DNA of 64,000 nucleotides, taken from positions 45,713,763 to 45,777,762 of the forward strand of contig JANJXV010000016.1 of the NCBI GenBank assembly GCA_024803745.1. The letters are read 5' to 3'. This document shows positions 46,661 to 56,719 of the stretch, one piece after another. Made by a program: the position numbers and the translations under genes. Source of the stretch: Megascapheus bottae (Eukaryota; Chordata; Mammalia; Rodentia; Geomyidae). Within the stretch, counting starts at the first letter, position 1. Each line of letters starts with the position of its first letter. Below the pieces are notes generated by a model that was not told the origin of the DNA, did not search any database, and saw nothing but the letters and a program-made list of their open reading frames with translations.

Positions 46661-47340
46661 GGTGCAAGGAGTCCACTTTATTACCAGATTCCTTTTCCTG
46701 AGGGCAGGAAGCAGGTGGGCAGGAGAGGAGTCCCACCGACCATAGGTAAATGAGGAAGCAGAGAGTTTGAGTCAGCAAAGTTTCTACGCAAAACACAAGA
46801 AACTGCAGTTATGAGAGCACTCGAGGTTAAAGCAAGCCTGCCTCCCCAGCCACCAGCGGCCTGCCCCTCTGGCCTCCGCAGGCTGGAGCTGAAAGAGGGA
46901 AATAAGAGCTCCTGAGCCCAGATGTAGCAAGTTGTATGTAGATAAAGAAATTCATACAAAACAGAAGACAGGAAAGCTAGCTTTCCAGGGGGAGTCCAGG
47001 GGAGAAAAGTTGCAGGGCAGTCGTTGTTGGGTGAAACCCTGTGGAGACACCCACTCCTAACCCGAGTCCAGCTGGCTGGCCCCCCTCTTAGCCAGACCCT
47101 CCCAGAAGGGAGGTGTGCAAGCCCATCTCTCTCCCACCCAGCTAGGGAAGCCTGTGAGGCCATAGCCCCCTAGGGCACCCGGGGGGAGACCTGGCTAGTG
47201 ACTCCAGATGCACTAAAGACTCCTAGGGCCTAACCCTCAACCCAGCACACGTGCATTGAAAGCAAAAGCACAGCGTGAAGAGCCAAAACAGTTGAGTCAT
47301 GGCAGGGAGGCTGGCTTGCCAAACAGGGACTGTAGCTAGC
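46661..47340 (-). mobile_element. Possible old LTR-type element (uncertain)
   Basis: On the minus strand a TAATAAAGTGG word (AATAAA at 46677-46682) is followed by a short U5-like CTCCTTGCACC. Upstream sequence holds pyrimidine-rich and TCTCC/GGAGTC words of the kind seen in mammalian LTRs. A 160-codon minus-strand frame overlaps it and has no recognisable retroviral domain. No second LTR, primer site or gene is seen, so a solitary LTR is the most that could be claimed. I cannot name a family and may be wrong. Confidence 0.22.
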
Positions 47341-47780
47341 TGCTTAGGAGGAATAGGTAGAATAGATGGAGGCTGAAACACGGCAAACAGAAGAACCGAA
47401 AAGAATCACTGAGGACCACAACAGCACAACAGCAATGAAAAATGCCTTAGTAGGCTTAGACAAGACATGGGGGGAAAAGTATAACTCGACTCATAGCATG
47501 GAAACCTCTACACTGAAAAGCAGAGGGGAAAAGCCTGATGGGCGCAGGGTGCAGGAGCTCTTCAGAGAATGTGTAAGACAATCACCCTGGGATTCCAGAT
47601 GGAGAAGAAAAACAGAGAGACCTAAGAGGAATCTTGGAAACTGTAAAGACAGAGAATTTAATCATTAATGCCAAACATCAACATATGCATGCAGGAGGAA
47701 AACAATAAACAGGATGAATATAGGAAAAAAATTTATCTCTTATCACCTATCCACTAAAAAGAAAGAAAAAGGCAAACATA
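47341..47780. other. A-rich unidentified stretch upstream of the LINE-1 remnant
   Basis: The plus strand is A-rich (AGGAGGAAAACAATAAACAG, AATCATTAATGCC), contains a 100-codon frame at 47366-47668 and has the texture of decayed retroposon sequence. It could be an upstream part of the neighbouring LINE-1, but I cannot align it confidently to ORF1 or ORF2. Confidence 0.3.
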
Positions 47781-47897
47781 TAACTCAAGTGATGGAGGGC
47801 TAGCTTTGAGCATAGAAGCTAAGGGACATCGCCCAGGCCTAGAGTTCAAAGCCTGGTTAGGGCGCACGCGTGCACACACGCACACACACACACACAC
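47781..47897 (+). mobile_element. SINE fragment with (CA)n tail
   Basis: ACTCAAGTGATGGAGGGC then CTAGCTTTGAG and AGAGTTCAAAGCC match the layout of the tRNA-like SINE halves seen elsewhere in the window. A GCGCACGCGTGCACACAC stretch and pure (CA)n follow to 47897, a common fate of SINE tails. Confidence 0.6.
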
Positions 47898-48202
47898 CCC
47901 TTTTCAAATCAGAAAACACCAGCCCCATATGGATTACTAGTGAATTTTCCCTAGGACTAAGGAAGAAGTCATTATCTGCTAACTATAATACCTTTCAAAA
48001 TATAGAAGAGAATAATTCCCACTGTAAGGACAGCATCATCTTAATACTAAAACCAGACACTGAAGAGCAAAAGAAAACTATAGACCAACATCGCTCATGG
48101 GCATAGATGCAAAAGTTTTTCAAAATTCCACACTGTAGAATCACACACTACTAGCATGTAGGATTTGCCATAGGTATGCAGGCTGGTTCAGAATTCAATC
48201 CA

Positions 48203-48525
48203 TCAGTGGGTAGGGTACGGGACCCATTCCTATAATCCTAGCAACTTGGGAGGCAGAGATTGGAGGGACTGCAGTTTAAAGACAGCCTGAGCAAAAACTC
48301 AGTAAGACACTCCCCCACATCTTAATCAATCAAAGCGGAGTGAAGTGGCCTATACCTGTGGTTCTAGCTATGTGGGAAGCATGCATGGGAGGGTATGGCC
48401 CCAACAACAACGTCTTATCTGAAAACTAACAAAGGTAAAAGGGCTAAGTCTGGCTCACTGGTAGAGTGTCTGCTCGTCAAGTACAAAGCCCTGAGTTTAA
48501 ACCCCACCACATACATACGAAAGAA
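48203..48525 (+). mobile_element. Composite B1-like/ID-like SINE inserted in LINE-1
   Basis: The left part has CCTATAATCCTAGCAACTTG then GGAGGCAGAGATTGGAGGG (7SL/B1-type wording). A second similar unit follows (TGGTTCTAGCTATGTGGGAA), then an ID-like end with TGGCTCACTGGTAGAGTGTC and GAGTTTAAACCCCACCAC. It interrupts the LINE-1 between 48200 and 48530. It is diverged and older than the elements with clean target-site duplications nearby. Confidence 0.72.
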
Positions 48526-48571
48526 TCAATTGACTTGTCACTTCAACAGACTAATGAAGAAAAATCACGTA

Positions 48572-48794
48572 TTTTTCTTTTCTTTTGTTTTCTTTTATTT
48601 TTGCCAGGCCTGGGGCTTTGAACTCAGGGCCTGGGCACTGTCTCTGAGCTTCTTTTGCTCAAGGCTAGCACTCTACCACTTGAGCCACAGCGCCACTTTC
48701 AGCTTTTTCTGAGTATATGGTACTGAGGAATAGAACTCAGGGCTTCATGCGTGCTATGCAAGCACTCTACCACTAAGCTACGTTCCCAGCCCCA
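48572..48794 (-). mobile_element. ID-like two-part SINE, minus strand, inserted in LINE-1
   Basis: The element reads on the minus strand. The T-rich start at 48572-48602 is its degraded A-tail, then come CAGGGCCTGGGCACTG, CCACTTGAGCCACAGC and, near 48790, the ID-like head. Flanks AAAAATCAC (left) and AAAACCAC (right) fit a decayed target-site duplication, and LINE-1 sequence resumes exactly after the right flank. Confidence 0.9.
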
Positions 48795-48865
48795 AAACCA
48801 CATTCTCAAATCAATAGATACAGGATAAACACTTGACAAAATGCAATGGTAAAAACTCAGCAAAT

Positions 48866-49059
48866 GGGGTCAGGAGTTTGGTCTAGTGGTAGAGTGCTTG
48901 CCTAGCATGCACGAAGACCTGGGTTCGATTTCTTGGTACCACATACTTAGAAAAAGCCAGAAGTGGTGCTGAGGCTCAAGTGGTAGAGCTCTAGCCTTGA
49001 GAAAAATCCAAGGACAGTGCTCAGGCCCTGAGCCAGGCCCAGGACTGGTAAAAAAAAAA
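48866..49059 (+). mobile_element. ID-like two-part SINE with perfect target-site duplication
   Basis: Full-length element with CTAGTGGTAGAGTGCTTGCC and the B box GGTTCGATTTC, then CTCAAGTGGTAGAGCTCTAG and an A-tail. It is flanked by the 15-bp direct repeat AAAAACTCAGCAAAT at 48851-48865 and 49060-49074. LINE-1 sequence continues in register after the duplication, which proves a secondary insertion. Confidence 0.95.
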
Positions 49060-49870
49060 AAAAACTCAGCAAATAAACAGTATATCATTTTTTTTAACTT
49101 GGTAAAGAAAATACACAAAGCCACAAACCAGGATAATGCTTAGTGGTGAAAACCTTAAAGCTTTTGCACCAAGACCAAGAGCAAGGCAAGGACGACTGTC
49201 CATCAACCCCTGCAACACTGTGCCAGGAGTCCAAGCTGATACTACAGTAAAACAATAGAAGGAGGCAAGTGAGACATTGATCAGGAAATAAAGCATCTTT
49301 GTTTATAGATTACTTGATTGTCTCTAGAAAATCTAAAACAATTGACTCAAAAGCTCCTAGAACTAACAAGTAATTACAACATAGTTGCAGGAAGCAAGGC
49401 TAATATACACAGTCAATTGCTTTCTTATTTAGTAGTGACAAAGAAGTGGAATTTAAAATAAATAAACACAATACTGCTCAATTATCCATCCACCATTCCA
49501 TGGGTTAAATACTTAAGTATAAATCAGGCAAAATGTGTACAAAATCCATATGAGTACTCCAAAGGAAAGTAGGAAGGAGGGAGGGAGGATAGGAGGGAGC
49601 AAAGGAGAGAGAGAGAGCAAAGGAGAAGAACAGAGATGAAAACCTACCTCCAGGCTTACTGTTAGTACAGCACTGAATATAGTGTGGTATTGGTGGAAGA
49701 ACAGACAAATGGATCAATTGAACACAAAGGAAAGCCCAGAGATAGGTGTGTACCGGTCTTAGAAAAAGGGGCAAGGAATAATTAATTATGAAGGGAATCT
49801 AAATGATTAACACCACGGGTATTCACAATGAGACAAAGAATTCATCTGAACTTTGTAATTACTTACAACA

Positions 49871-49945
49871 CTGGGCAGGCAATGTTGTTCAGTGGCACAG
49901 CATGTTCCTAGTATGTGTAGGTCCCTGAGGATGAGCCACAAAAAA
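49871..49945 (+). mobile_element. Short ID-like SINE fragment inserted in LINE-1
   Basis: TTGTTCAGTGGCACAGCATG, then CCTAGTATGTGTAGGTCCC and a short A-run, matches the tRNA-like ID core in order. The copy is diverged, about 75 bp, and consists of the ID-like part only. Confidence 0.6.
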
Positions 49946-50591
49946 GTTGCTGAATTATCAACTTTTGGTCTGTGAAAGCTAATGTCAAGAGAATGAGAAA
50001 GCAAGTCACAGTCTGGAATCAAATATTTGCAAAAGGCCTATCCAATAAATGATTGCTACCCAAAACACGTAGAACACAGCAATAAGAAAACAAACAACTC
50101 AATTAGAAAACAAGTCAGTGACAGTAACAGATATGTCTCCAAAGAGGATATACAAATGGCAAATACGCATAAATTGTGCCACATTACACATCACCAGGGA
50201 AATAAGAATTAAAACGAGACATCATCATATACTTGTTAGAATAGCCAAATCAAAAAGACTGGCAATGCCAGATGTTGGCAAGCAACAGGAATGCCACTCA
50301 CTCTTGTGGGGATGCAACATGGTGCTGTCAACTTAGGAGGCAGATTGTTGGCATCTTATAAAGCTAAACCCACACTTAGCATGTGACACAGGAATTGTGC
50401 ACACAGTATTTTCTGAAAGAAGTTGAAAACTCATATCCATATAAAGACTGCACACATGTATCTAAGTGTCTGTGCCATCACTCACAGTAATCCCCCAAAC
50501 CCAGAAGCAACCAAAAATGTCTCTCCTTAGGAGAATGTAAACACTATACTAGATTCTGAATCATATTCAGCACTAAAAAGAAAAGTAATCA

Positions 50592-50781
50592 GGCTGGGAG
50601 TTTCGCCATATGGTAGAGTGCTTGCCTAGCATGCACGAAGACCCAGGTTCGATTCCTCGCCACCACATACATAGAAAAAAGCCAGAAGTGGTGCTGAAGC
50701 TCAAGTGGTAGAGCGCTAGCCTTGAGAAAGCCCAAGGAAAATGCTCAGGCCCTGAGTTCAAGGCCAGGGCTGGCAAAAAAA
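50592..50781 (+). mobile_element. ID-like two-part SINE with perfect target-site duplication
   Basis: Full-length element beginning GGCTGGGAGTTTCGCC, with GAGTGCTTGCCTAGCATGC, B box GGTTCGATTCC, the second half CTCAAGTGGTAGAGCGCTAG and an A-tail. The 11-bp direct repeat AAAAGTAATCA lies at 50581-50591 and 50782-50792. The LINE-1 3' end (CAAGTCATGAAAGAACATGG) follows directly. Confidence 0.95.
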
Positions 50782-50888
50782 AAAAGTAATCAAGTCATGA
50801 AAGAACATGGAGGAAATTTAAATGCAAATTAGCAAGTTGAGAAGACTGTAATAAGACCAGAGTACATAACACTGGGGTGCAGTTCAGG

Positions 50889-51024
50889 ACTAGAGTGTGG
50901 GCTGTGGACTAGAGTGTGGACTAGAATATAGACTAGAGTGTGGACTAGAGTGTAGACTAGGGTGTGGGCTAGAGTGTAGACTAGGGTGTGGACTAGAGTG
51001 TAGACTAGGGTGTGGGCTGGGGTC
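50889..51024 (+). repeat. 12-bp minisatellite, about 11 copies
   Basis: Tandem 12-bp units of the form ACTAGAGTGTGG, with variants ACTAGAGTGTAG, ACTAGGGTGTGG and GCTAGAGTGTAG, run from 50889 to about 51024. Because 12 is a multiple of 3, one frame reads a Cys-Gly-Leu-Glu/Cys-Arg-Leu-Gly pattern. This is a consequence of the repeat and not a protein call. Confidence 0.93.
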
Positions 51025-51079
51025 TACAGTGTGGGGCAACGCCTCACACACCCAGGACCCTGAGTTCTCTCACCATCAC

Positions 51080-51388
51080 AAAGTAAAGAAAAAGAAGGGA
51101 GGGAGGAAAGAAGAGTGAAGTGAGAGAAAGAAGAAAAAGTAAGTGGAAAGAGGAGATGGAAGAAGGAAGATGAGAGGAGAATGATGAAGGAAATGGAGAG
51201 AGGGAAAGAATGAAAGAGTAAAGGGAGAGAGAAGAGCGGGTAAAAAGAAGTGAAGGGGGAAGAAAGGAGCTAGAGGAGGAAGAAGAGGAGGGAAGAAGGA
51301 AAAGGAGGAAGGGGGAGATGGAGAGTTCAAGAGGGAAGAAAGGAAGGGGAAAAAGATGGAGGGAGAGAGGGATGGAAGGGGGGAAGAC
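51080..51388 (+). repeat. Polypurine tract (about 300 bp)
   Basis: The plus strand is almost only A and G (GGAGGAAAGAAGAG, GAGGAGGAAGAAGAGGAGGG) with a few isolated T and C. Long purine/pyrimidine asymmetry of this kind can form intramolecular triplexes (H-DNA). The minus strand gives Ser/Pro/Leu/Phe-rich frames (up to 288 codons) that are artefacts of the tract. Confidence 0.93.
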
Positions 51389-51426
51389 TTGATAGCTGTC
51401 AGTGTAGGAACAGAAAAGAGATGATC

Positions 51427-51537
51427 GGGTGGGTGATTGGGAGGGTGAATGGGTAGGTGAATGGGTGGGTAAACGAGTAGATAAATAAGTGATTGGTAGA
51501 TGAATGGGTAGATAAATGGGTAGGTGAATGGGTGCGC
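51427..51537 (+). repeat. Decayed TGGG/TGAA tetranucleotide repeat
   Basis: GGGTGGGTGATTGGGAGGG followed by repeated GGTGAATGGGTAGG and AGATAAATGGGTAG words continues for about 110 bp. It directly follows the polypurine tract, so three unlike simple repeats are stacked within 650 bp. Confidence 0.85.
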
Positions 51538-52411
51538 TAAGACCTCCATTTCCAACTTCCAGCTCTGGGGCCTCACGCACAGAAGCCTGTCTATGTGAAC
51601 AGGTGTGGATGAAGAAAAACAATCTGAAAGCTGAACTGCTGTGAGGCTGGCCTTTTCTGACCTGGGGCCTCACCCCCACCTGCCATCTGTCACTGCACTC
51701 TGACACTGATGTGTCCGTCCAGAGGACAAGCCCTGTCTCCAGGGTGTGCAAGCAGGGCTGGGGGAGCAGGACTGAGGCAGCGACAAGGCCAGCTCTTGCT
51801 GCAGTTGGCAGGCACACCCAGGGAGCATGGCTGAGGTGGAACAGGACAGGATGTAGCCGAGACTCACCCTGCCTGCAGAGCAGTGAGACCTCTAACAGAG
51901 TGTAACCCAACCCTCTGCCTCTGTGTTTGGAAAGGAGGGCTGAGGGAGGGCGCGGAGAGTGAACCCCTGGTCACAGTGGCCACATGAAGCCCTCAGGTGT
52001 TGCTGGGTGGAGGGAGAGCTCACAGCTGAGGTCCAGAGGTGTATGGGACCACCGGGAGGGAGAGGATTCTTACTCTGGGGTGCCAGGGCTACATTTTATT
52101 TACCACTCTGCAACTGTCCAGCCTCTTTCTCAGGGAATCTGTCTCAAAAGGCTTATTTGTGAAATGCAGCGGTGCTGTCTGGCCTCCCAGCAGACAGCAC
52201 TAGCTGACCTGGAGGACAGAGTGGGTGCTCAGCCCCGTGGCTGCTAGATTTTAGGGAGAAGCCCCTCTGAGCAGCTCTCAGAGGTGAGGAGGACATGGGG
52301 ACAAGGCCTTCCACCCCCCTCCATCGATCCTTAGTGGAAAGCAACCCTCTCCCAGGACACATAAGCTGATGGTGTCTGCTTCAGTGTTTTGTTTTTCAAC
52401 TTTGAGCATTT
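51538..52411. other. Single-copy DNA, no gene recognised
   Basis: Mixed GC-rich sequence with frames below 90 codons outside the tract-derived ones. I see no exon, promoter or repeat that can be supported. Confidence 0.5.
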
Positions 52412-52508
52412 CTTTTTTTTTTTAAGGTCCAAGACTGAGACTAAACTCAGTACCTGATGCTTTTGCTCATTGGCTAGCACTTTGCCAACTGAACCATGTC
52501 TCCAACCC
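52412..52508 (-). mobile_element. ID-like SINE fragment, minus strand
   Basis: A T run at 52412-52423 (the A-tail read in reverse) is followed by ACTGAGACTAAACTCAGTACC, GCTCATTGGCTAGCACTTTG and ending ATGTCTCCAACCC. This is the reverse complement of a diverged ID-type core. Confidence 0.65.
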
Positions 52509-52619
52509 AACTTTGGAGAGTCTTTAAGGTCAAACTCCAGGGAGGAGGGAAATCAGCAGAAGATTCAAATTCAATTCAATTCAAAGGGGAGGGGGACTCC
52601 GGTCACTTCTGTAGCTGGA

Positions 52620-52860
52620 AAATCAACCCTCACAAAGGCAATGTTTTATTTGAACTATGCCTTGTTCTGAAAGAATTTCATTAAAGCAATTATATTTTAA
52701 TAAACGTGGCTGTGATTATGGATGGCACTTCATTTCACAACAGAACCTGTGTGCTGTAGCAATTAGCAGCCGGAAAATTAGCAGCGTGGAGGCCAGTGGT
52801 GGGCCTGTGTGATGTTTTCATTACAGGGTTACAAATCATCCATTAATCTCCCACCAAACA
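52620..52860. promoter_or_regulatory. Candidate conserved non-coding element (homeodomain-like sites)
   Basis: AT-rich complex sequence in GC-rich surroundings. It carries the direct repeat AATTAGCAGC at 52761-52770 and 52776-52785 (15-bp spacing), plus further ATTA/TAAT cores (TTTAATAAACG, CCATTAATC). ATTA is the core bound by many homeodomain factors. Enhancer function is a guess from texture only; no conservation data were available. Confidence 0.3.
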
Positions 52861-53899
52861 CACAGCAACATGCATGAATTCCTGACCTCAACGTAAGTTC
52901 TGTGAAGTTGCTCTAAGTAAACAGAAAAAGATGCCAGAGGAAGCATGTCAGTAGGTGATTTATGGTGTGAACTGATCACCTCCGTGTGACTAGAGGAACA
53001 ATTCACCCTCAGAAGCCAGGCATCGGAGTCAAAATTCACCACTTAGTCGGCCCAGAGTCCAGCCTGGCCCCCTCCCAGTAGGTCAGTGCCCAGGATGGCC
53101 GGTCTGCACAAAGACAGTCTCCACCGGGACGGTCACCCTGTATACACGGTCAGTGTGCACGGGGATAGCCAGTCTGTTCGATCTGTCTGTCCAGAAGGGC
53201 TCTGTCTATGGATGGTCAGTCTCTCTCGGGACAGTTAGGATGTCCAAGGATGGTCAGCCCACTCAATGGCCCCAGAGCCCTCCACAACCCATGTCAGCAC
53301 CCAGGACATGGCAGCCAGGGACACTGAAGCACAACGGGCCTCCAGTCTACACTGGAGGCAAGAAGGGGCCAGTTCAGGACCAGACCTGCATTAAATGACA
53401 TGCCACCATGCCAAGAACACGTCCTGACCATGTGACACACACCCCACGCAAGCCAGCCCTGGGCCAGCCACGGGCCCGAGGTTAGGACAGGGGTCCAGGG
53501 TAGGAAAGGGTACCTAGTGTCATGAGTGTCTCAGCAAAAGCTGCCTCCCCTCCAGGAGTCAAAATGAGGCTCCTGCTTCCTCTCCTCACTAAGCCCACTG
53601 TGTTCTGGTCACCACAGAGCCAGACGCCTATGCAGGAGCTTGGGGCCTCCGCCCAGAAGTCCTCCTGGGCCCCAGTGGCCTTGGCTGGTCTGTCTGTGGG
53701 GGACCTGGGCCTGGTTGCTGGGCCTTCTCCATGCTCCACGGGCCTCGGGCCCACCAGGGAGCTGGAAGGAGTTCACCCAGGGTCAATCCACGGGAGTCAA
53801 GGGGCCGTTGGTTCAGAAGCAGCAGGGCTGTGGGAGGGAGAAAATATCATAATCTAATGAAGTTTCCCTTCTCTGGCCCCAGTGATCGCATGCTAACAG

Positions 53900-54100
53900 C
53901 TACTCTCTCTTAATTAAGCTCAGCTCCCCAATGCCTTAGACCACGCAACGTTAAAAGAAACAAGTATCTTTCCAAATTAGTTTTGTATCTAAGAATGATA
54001 AGAGAGCAAGCAAGGGTTGTATTAATTAACTTACGAGTTGGCTGTAGAACTCATTTGTGTCTCTTATTTGCTCTAAAGGGAGCCAGCATTTATAAAGCAG
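53900..54100. promoter_or_regulatory. Candidate conserved non-coding element with paired TTAATTAA
   Basis: Two perfect TTAATTAA palindromes lie at 53910-53917 and 54022-54029, about 110 bp apart, within a complex AT-rich island that ends in GCATTTATAAAGC near 54088. The palindromes fit paired-type or LIM homeodomain dimer sites. Function is inferred from motif texture only. Confidence 0.28.
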
Positions 54101-56719
54101 AGACCACTACGGACCCCCCTGGGAACTTTCTGTGACTGCCCCATCACTCTGCACCACACCCTCGTGGCTGCCATGGGAAAGCAGAGGTCTCCAGCAAAGT
54201 CCTGCCTGAGGCCTGGACACAGACCCGGATCCCCATCCAAGCACATCTCACCCCGACCTGTTCCTTGTCTACCTTGTCTAGATCCATGCCAGCTGACTCC
54301 TGTTTGTCAGATCTCAACACTGGTGAAAGCAGAACTCTGAGACTGTCTACACGTGTGCTTTGGATTGAAAAAGCCAAGAGGAAAACAATACATGAACTAA
54401 AAATGGATAAACAACGCAAAAAAGATGAGTATCTGAAAAAGCCTGCAAAACATGCTTTTCAAACAATGGACTTTTCAAAGCTCTGCATGTAAGATTTCCC
54501 TGGGCCTGAAAATGTGTTTGCACAGCTTCAGCCAAGAGGAGAGACAAGGACAAATACATTTCCTGGCCCTGATCAGATCACATTCCCAGCCTGCCTGGGG
54601 CTCTCATCCCTGGAGGCTCCAGCCCTACAGGTGGCAGGAATGAGCTGCAGTGTTCTGTCACCTTTCTGTGCAGGGAGAGCCAGGGACAGCCAGGGAGGAT
54701 GGCTGACGAGTGACCCTGCTCCTGTTTCAGGAGCCTCCTCCTTGCTGAGACCCCGAGCCCAAACTCAAACTCCTCCTGCTCCAATGCCGACCCATACAAG
54801 ATAAAAAAAAAGCCCACCCAAGCAGAAACAACCCCATCTCCACACTGACCTCAGGACTGGTCATCTGGAGGAGTAAAGAAGCAGACAGCTTCCCAAACCA
54901 TAGGGAAAGCAGGACCAGGAGACCAACAAGTCTACAGCCACAGCCTCTGCTCATTATGGTAGGTGGCAGAATGAAATGACTCCAGAAGGCCAAGAGGAAA
55001 GGCCACAGTGGTCACTGCTGGAGACTCACTGTGCTCCCAAACTCAGCACTGGATGCCACCTGTGAGCTACAGGCTGAGTGGTCCGACCATGGAGATGCAA
55101 TGAAGAAAGCAGGCAGGAATAGACAAAATACACAAGAGGAGAGGAAGAAGATGTCACCACGACAGTCACCAGGGGGCCTGGCTAGAAGCAGGGCTGGCAC
55201 CGGGCAGAGTGACGGCCCAGACACAAAGACAGACAAATGGTATGTTGCACTGAGCGGAAGAGCAGCAACAGCGTCAGTGATTCGTGGGGAGAGACCCAGG
55301 AAATTACACATGATGCCCTCTGTTGAAGATTTAAGCATCCTTTGGAAAGAAATGGCTTGCTATGCTTTGTGTCTCCTCCTGGAAATCCCTCAATTCCCAC
55401 AAGTATCCGAGAAAGGAGAGAGCCTCAAGAGAGACAAGGAGGCATCCTGGGCGTGATGGCAGAGTAACCCCACAGCCAGAGACAGGGTCCTCCCTGTGAC
55501 CTCACCCTGGACCACTGTTCTGGTGTCATGTGCTCTGGTTTACAACCTCTACAGGGTCTTCCAGAACCTTCCTCTCCGAGTCTGGGGCCAGTTGATTGGG
55601 GAAGGGCCCTGACTGGGAGACTACACCCTTGGCCAGGGGTCCAGGCCCTGAGTACCCGGCTTTCTTTCCTCAACGCTGGCCAAGTTCCCGAAGTGTCCCC
55701 TCCTTGCCAACACCATGAATACATGACCACTCCCACCCAGAAGTCCTTACCAGTGGTGAAAGAACTTAACGCTGCTTACCAAACAGGTGCTTTTCTCTTG
55801 TAGAGAAACAGAGTCTGAGTACTCTAAACCTAGATGCCAGGCGAGGCTGCCCCAGCGTCTGGGGGCTCCTGCCCCTCCAGCTGTTTCCTCGCACCTACTG
55901 GTCTTTCTGCTCCACCTCTAGGGGTGCACTCTTCTTATCTCTGCTCCTCACTGGACACCCCGGTCATTTCACAGCACCAGAGGTGATCACACAGTATGGT
56001 GGTTTCAGGGGGCTGGGGAAGTCTTCCCCCCGATATTTCAAAACACCAAGTCAGTTTTGCAAGGAACAAACATTGGGAACAAGGGGACCTGTTTGGGTAA
56101 ATACCCGCCTACCGTAATGTACACAGCTCATGAGTCACCACGTGAAAAGTCCATGCCTGGGGCCTTGCTGTGTTTTCTGTTGTGTCTGTCTAATTACTTC
56201 CCTTGTGTGCTGTAAGCACAGCAAGCCATGCCTCCACAGCAACCACCAGGGTCTTTCTGCTGCTTACCCAGGCTCTATGGGCACGAGCTATCCCCAGCCT
56301 TGAGTGATACCAGAGCCCAGAGCTATAGGGACCCAGTACCCTCCACAGAATGATGACATTGCCCATTCCCACACCTGTGCTGAGGGGGCCCACAGAACTC
56401 CAGTTCTCTGGCAGCTTCATTTGGTGACCAGGGACTAGGACCACAGGTGTTAACAGAACCAGCCTGGAAAGCTCATTAAATGGTTTTCTATTCCATATGG
56501 CGGCTAATCCTGAAGAAATTGCCTTTATCAAGTTCTTGTACTGGCAAAGGGACTGTTCACAGTGATCTGGAAAAGCTTGCAAAAGGTGTTTTCCTCTTTT
56601 CCAACAAGAAAATCTGAGTGCACGTGGCCAGTCATTCTTCCATAGACACACAGACAGAATAGCCACAGCTCATAGAGTCTGGAAGGCTCCAGGCAGGACA
56701 TGGAAGAGACTTCCCACTG

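Larger units (their letters stand above)
47930..50870 (+). pseudogene. LINE-1 ORF2 remnant, sense strand, broken by five SINEs
   Basis: Separate pieces follow the order of the reverse-transcriptase and C-terminal part of mammalian LINE-1 ORF2 and then its 3' end. They are 47930-48200, 48530-48571, 48795-48865, 49060-49870, 49946-50591 and 50782-50870. Recognisable words include AAAACTATAGACCAACATCG, GCAGGCTGGTTCAGAATTC, GATATACAAATGGCAAATAC, ATCACCAGGGAAATAAGAAT and CATGAAAGAACATGGAGG. ORF2 normally encodes the endonuclease/reverse transcriptase of the element. Here many stops and frameshifts destroy it and the 5' half is missing. A purine-rich AGGAAGGAGGGAGGG tract at about 49558-49628 has grown inside it. 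It is an old, dead copy. Confidence 0.88.

Noticed and set aside
46661..47340. A complete endogenous retrovirus
   Set aside because: Only LTR-like texture and a polyadenylation signal are seen. There is no second LTR, primer-binding site or gag/pol/env-like frame, so it is kept only as a low-confidence possible solitary LTR.
50897..51118. Cys-Gly-Leu-Glu repeat peptide
   Set aside because: It is an in-frame reading of a 12-bp minisatellite followed by a purine tract, with no start context, domain or exon support.
51427..51537. Interstitial telomere-like repeat (GGGT-rich)
   Set aside because: The words are TGGG/TGAA/TAGA tetranucleotides, not TTAGGG hexamers, and have no six-base period.
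51044..51910. 288-codon Ser/Pro/Leu/Phe-rich frame on the minus strand
   Set aside because: Most of it is the pyrimidine strand of the polypurine tract and the adjacent tetranucleotide repeat, which lack stops by composition.
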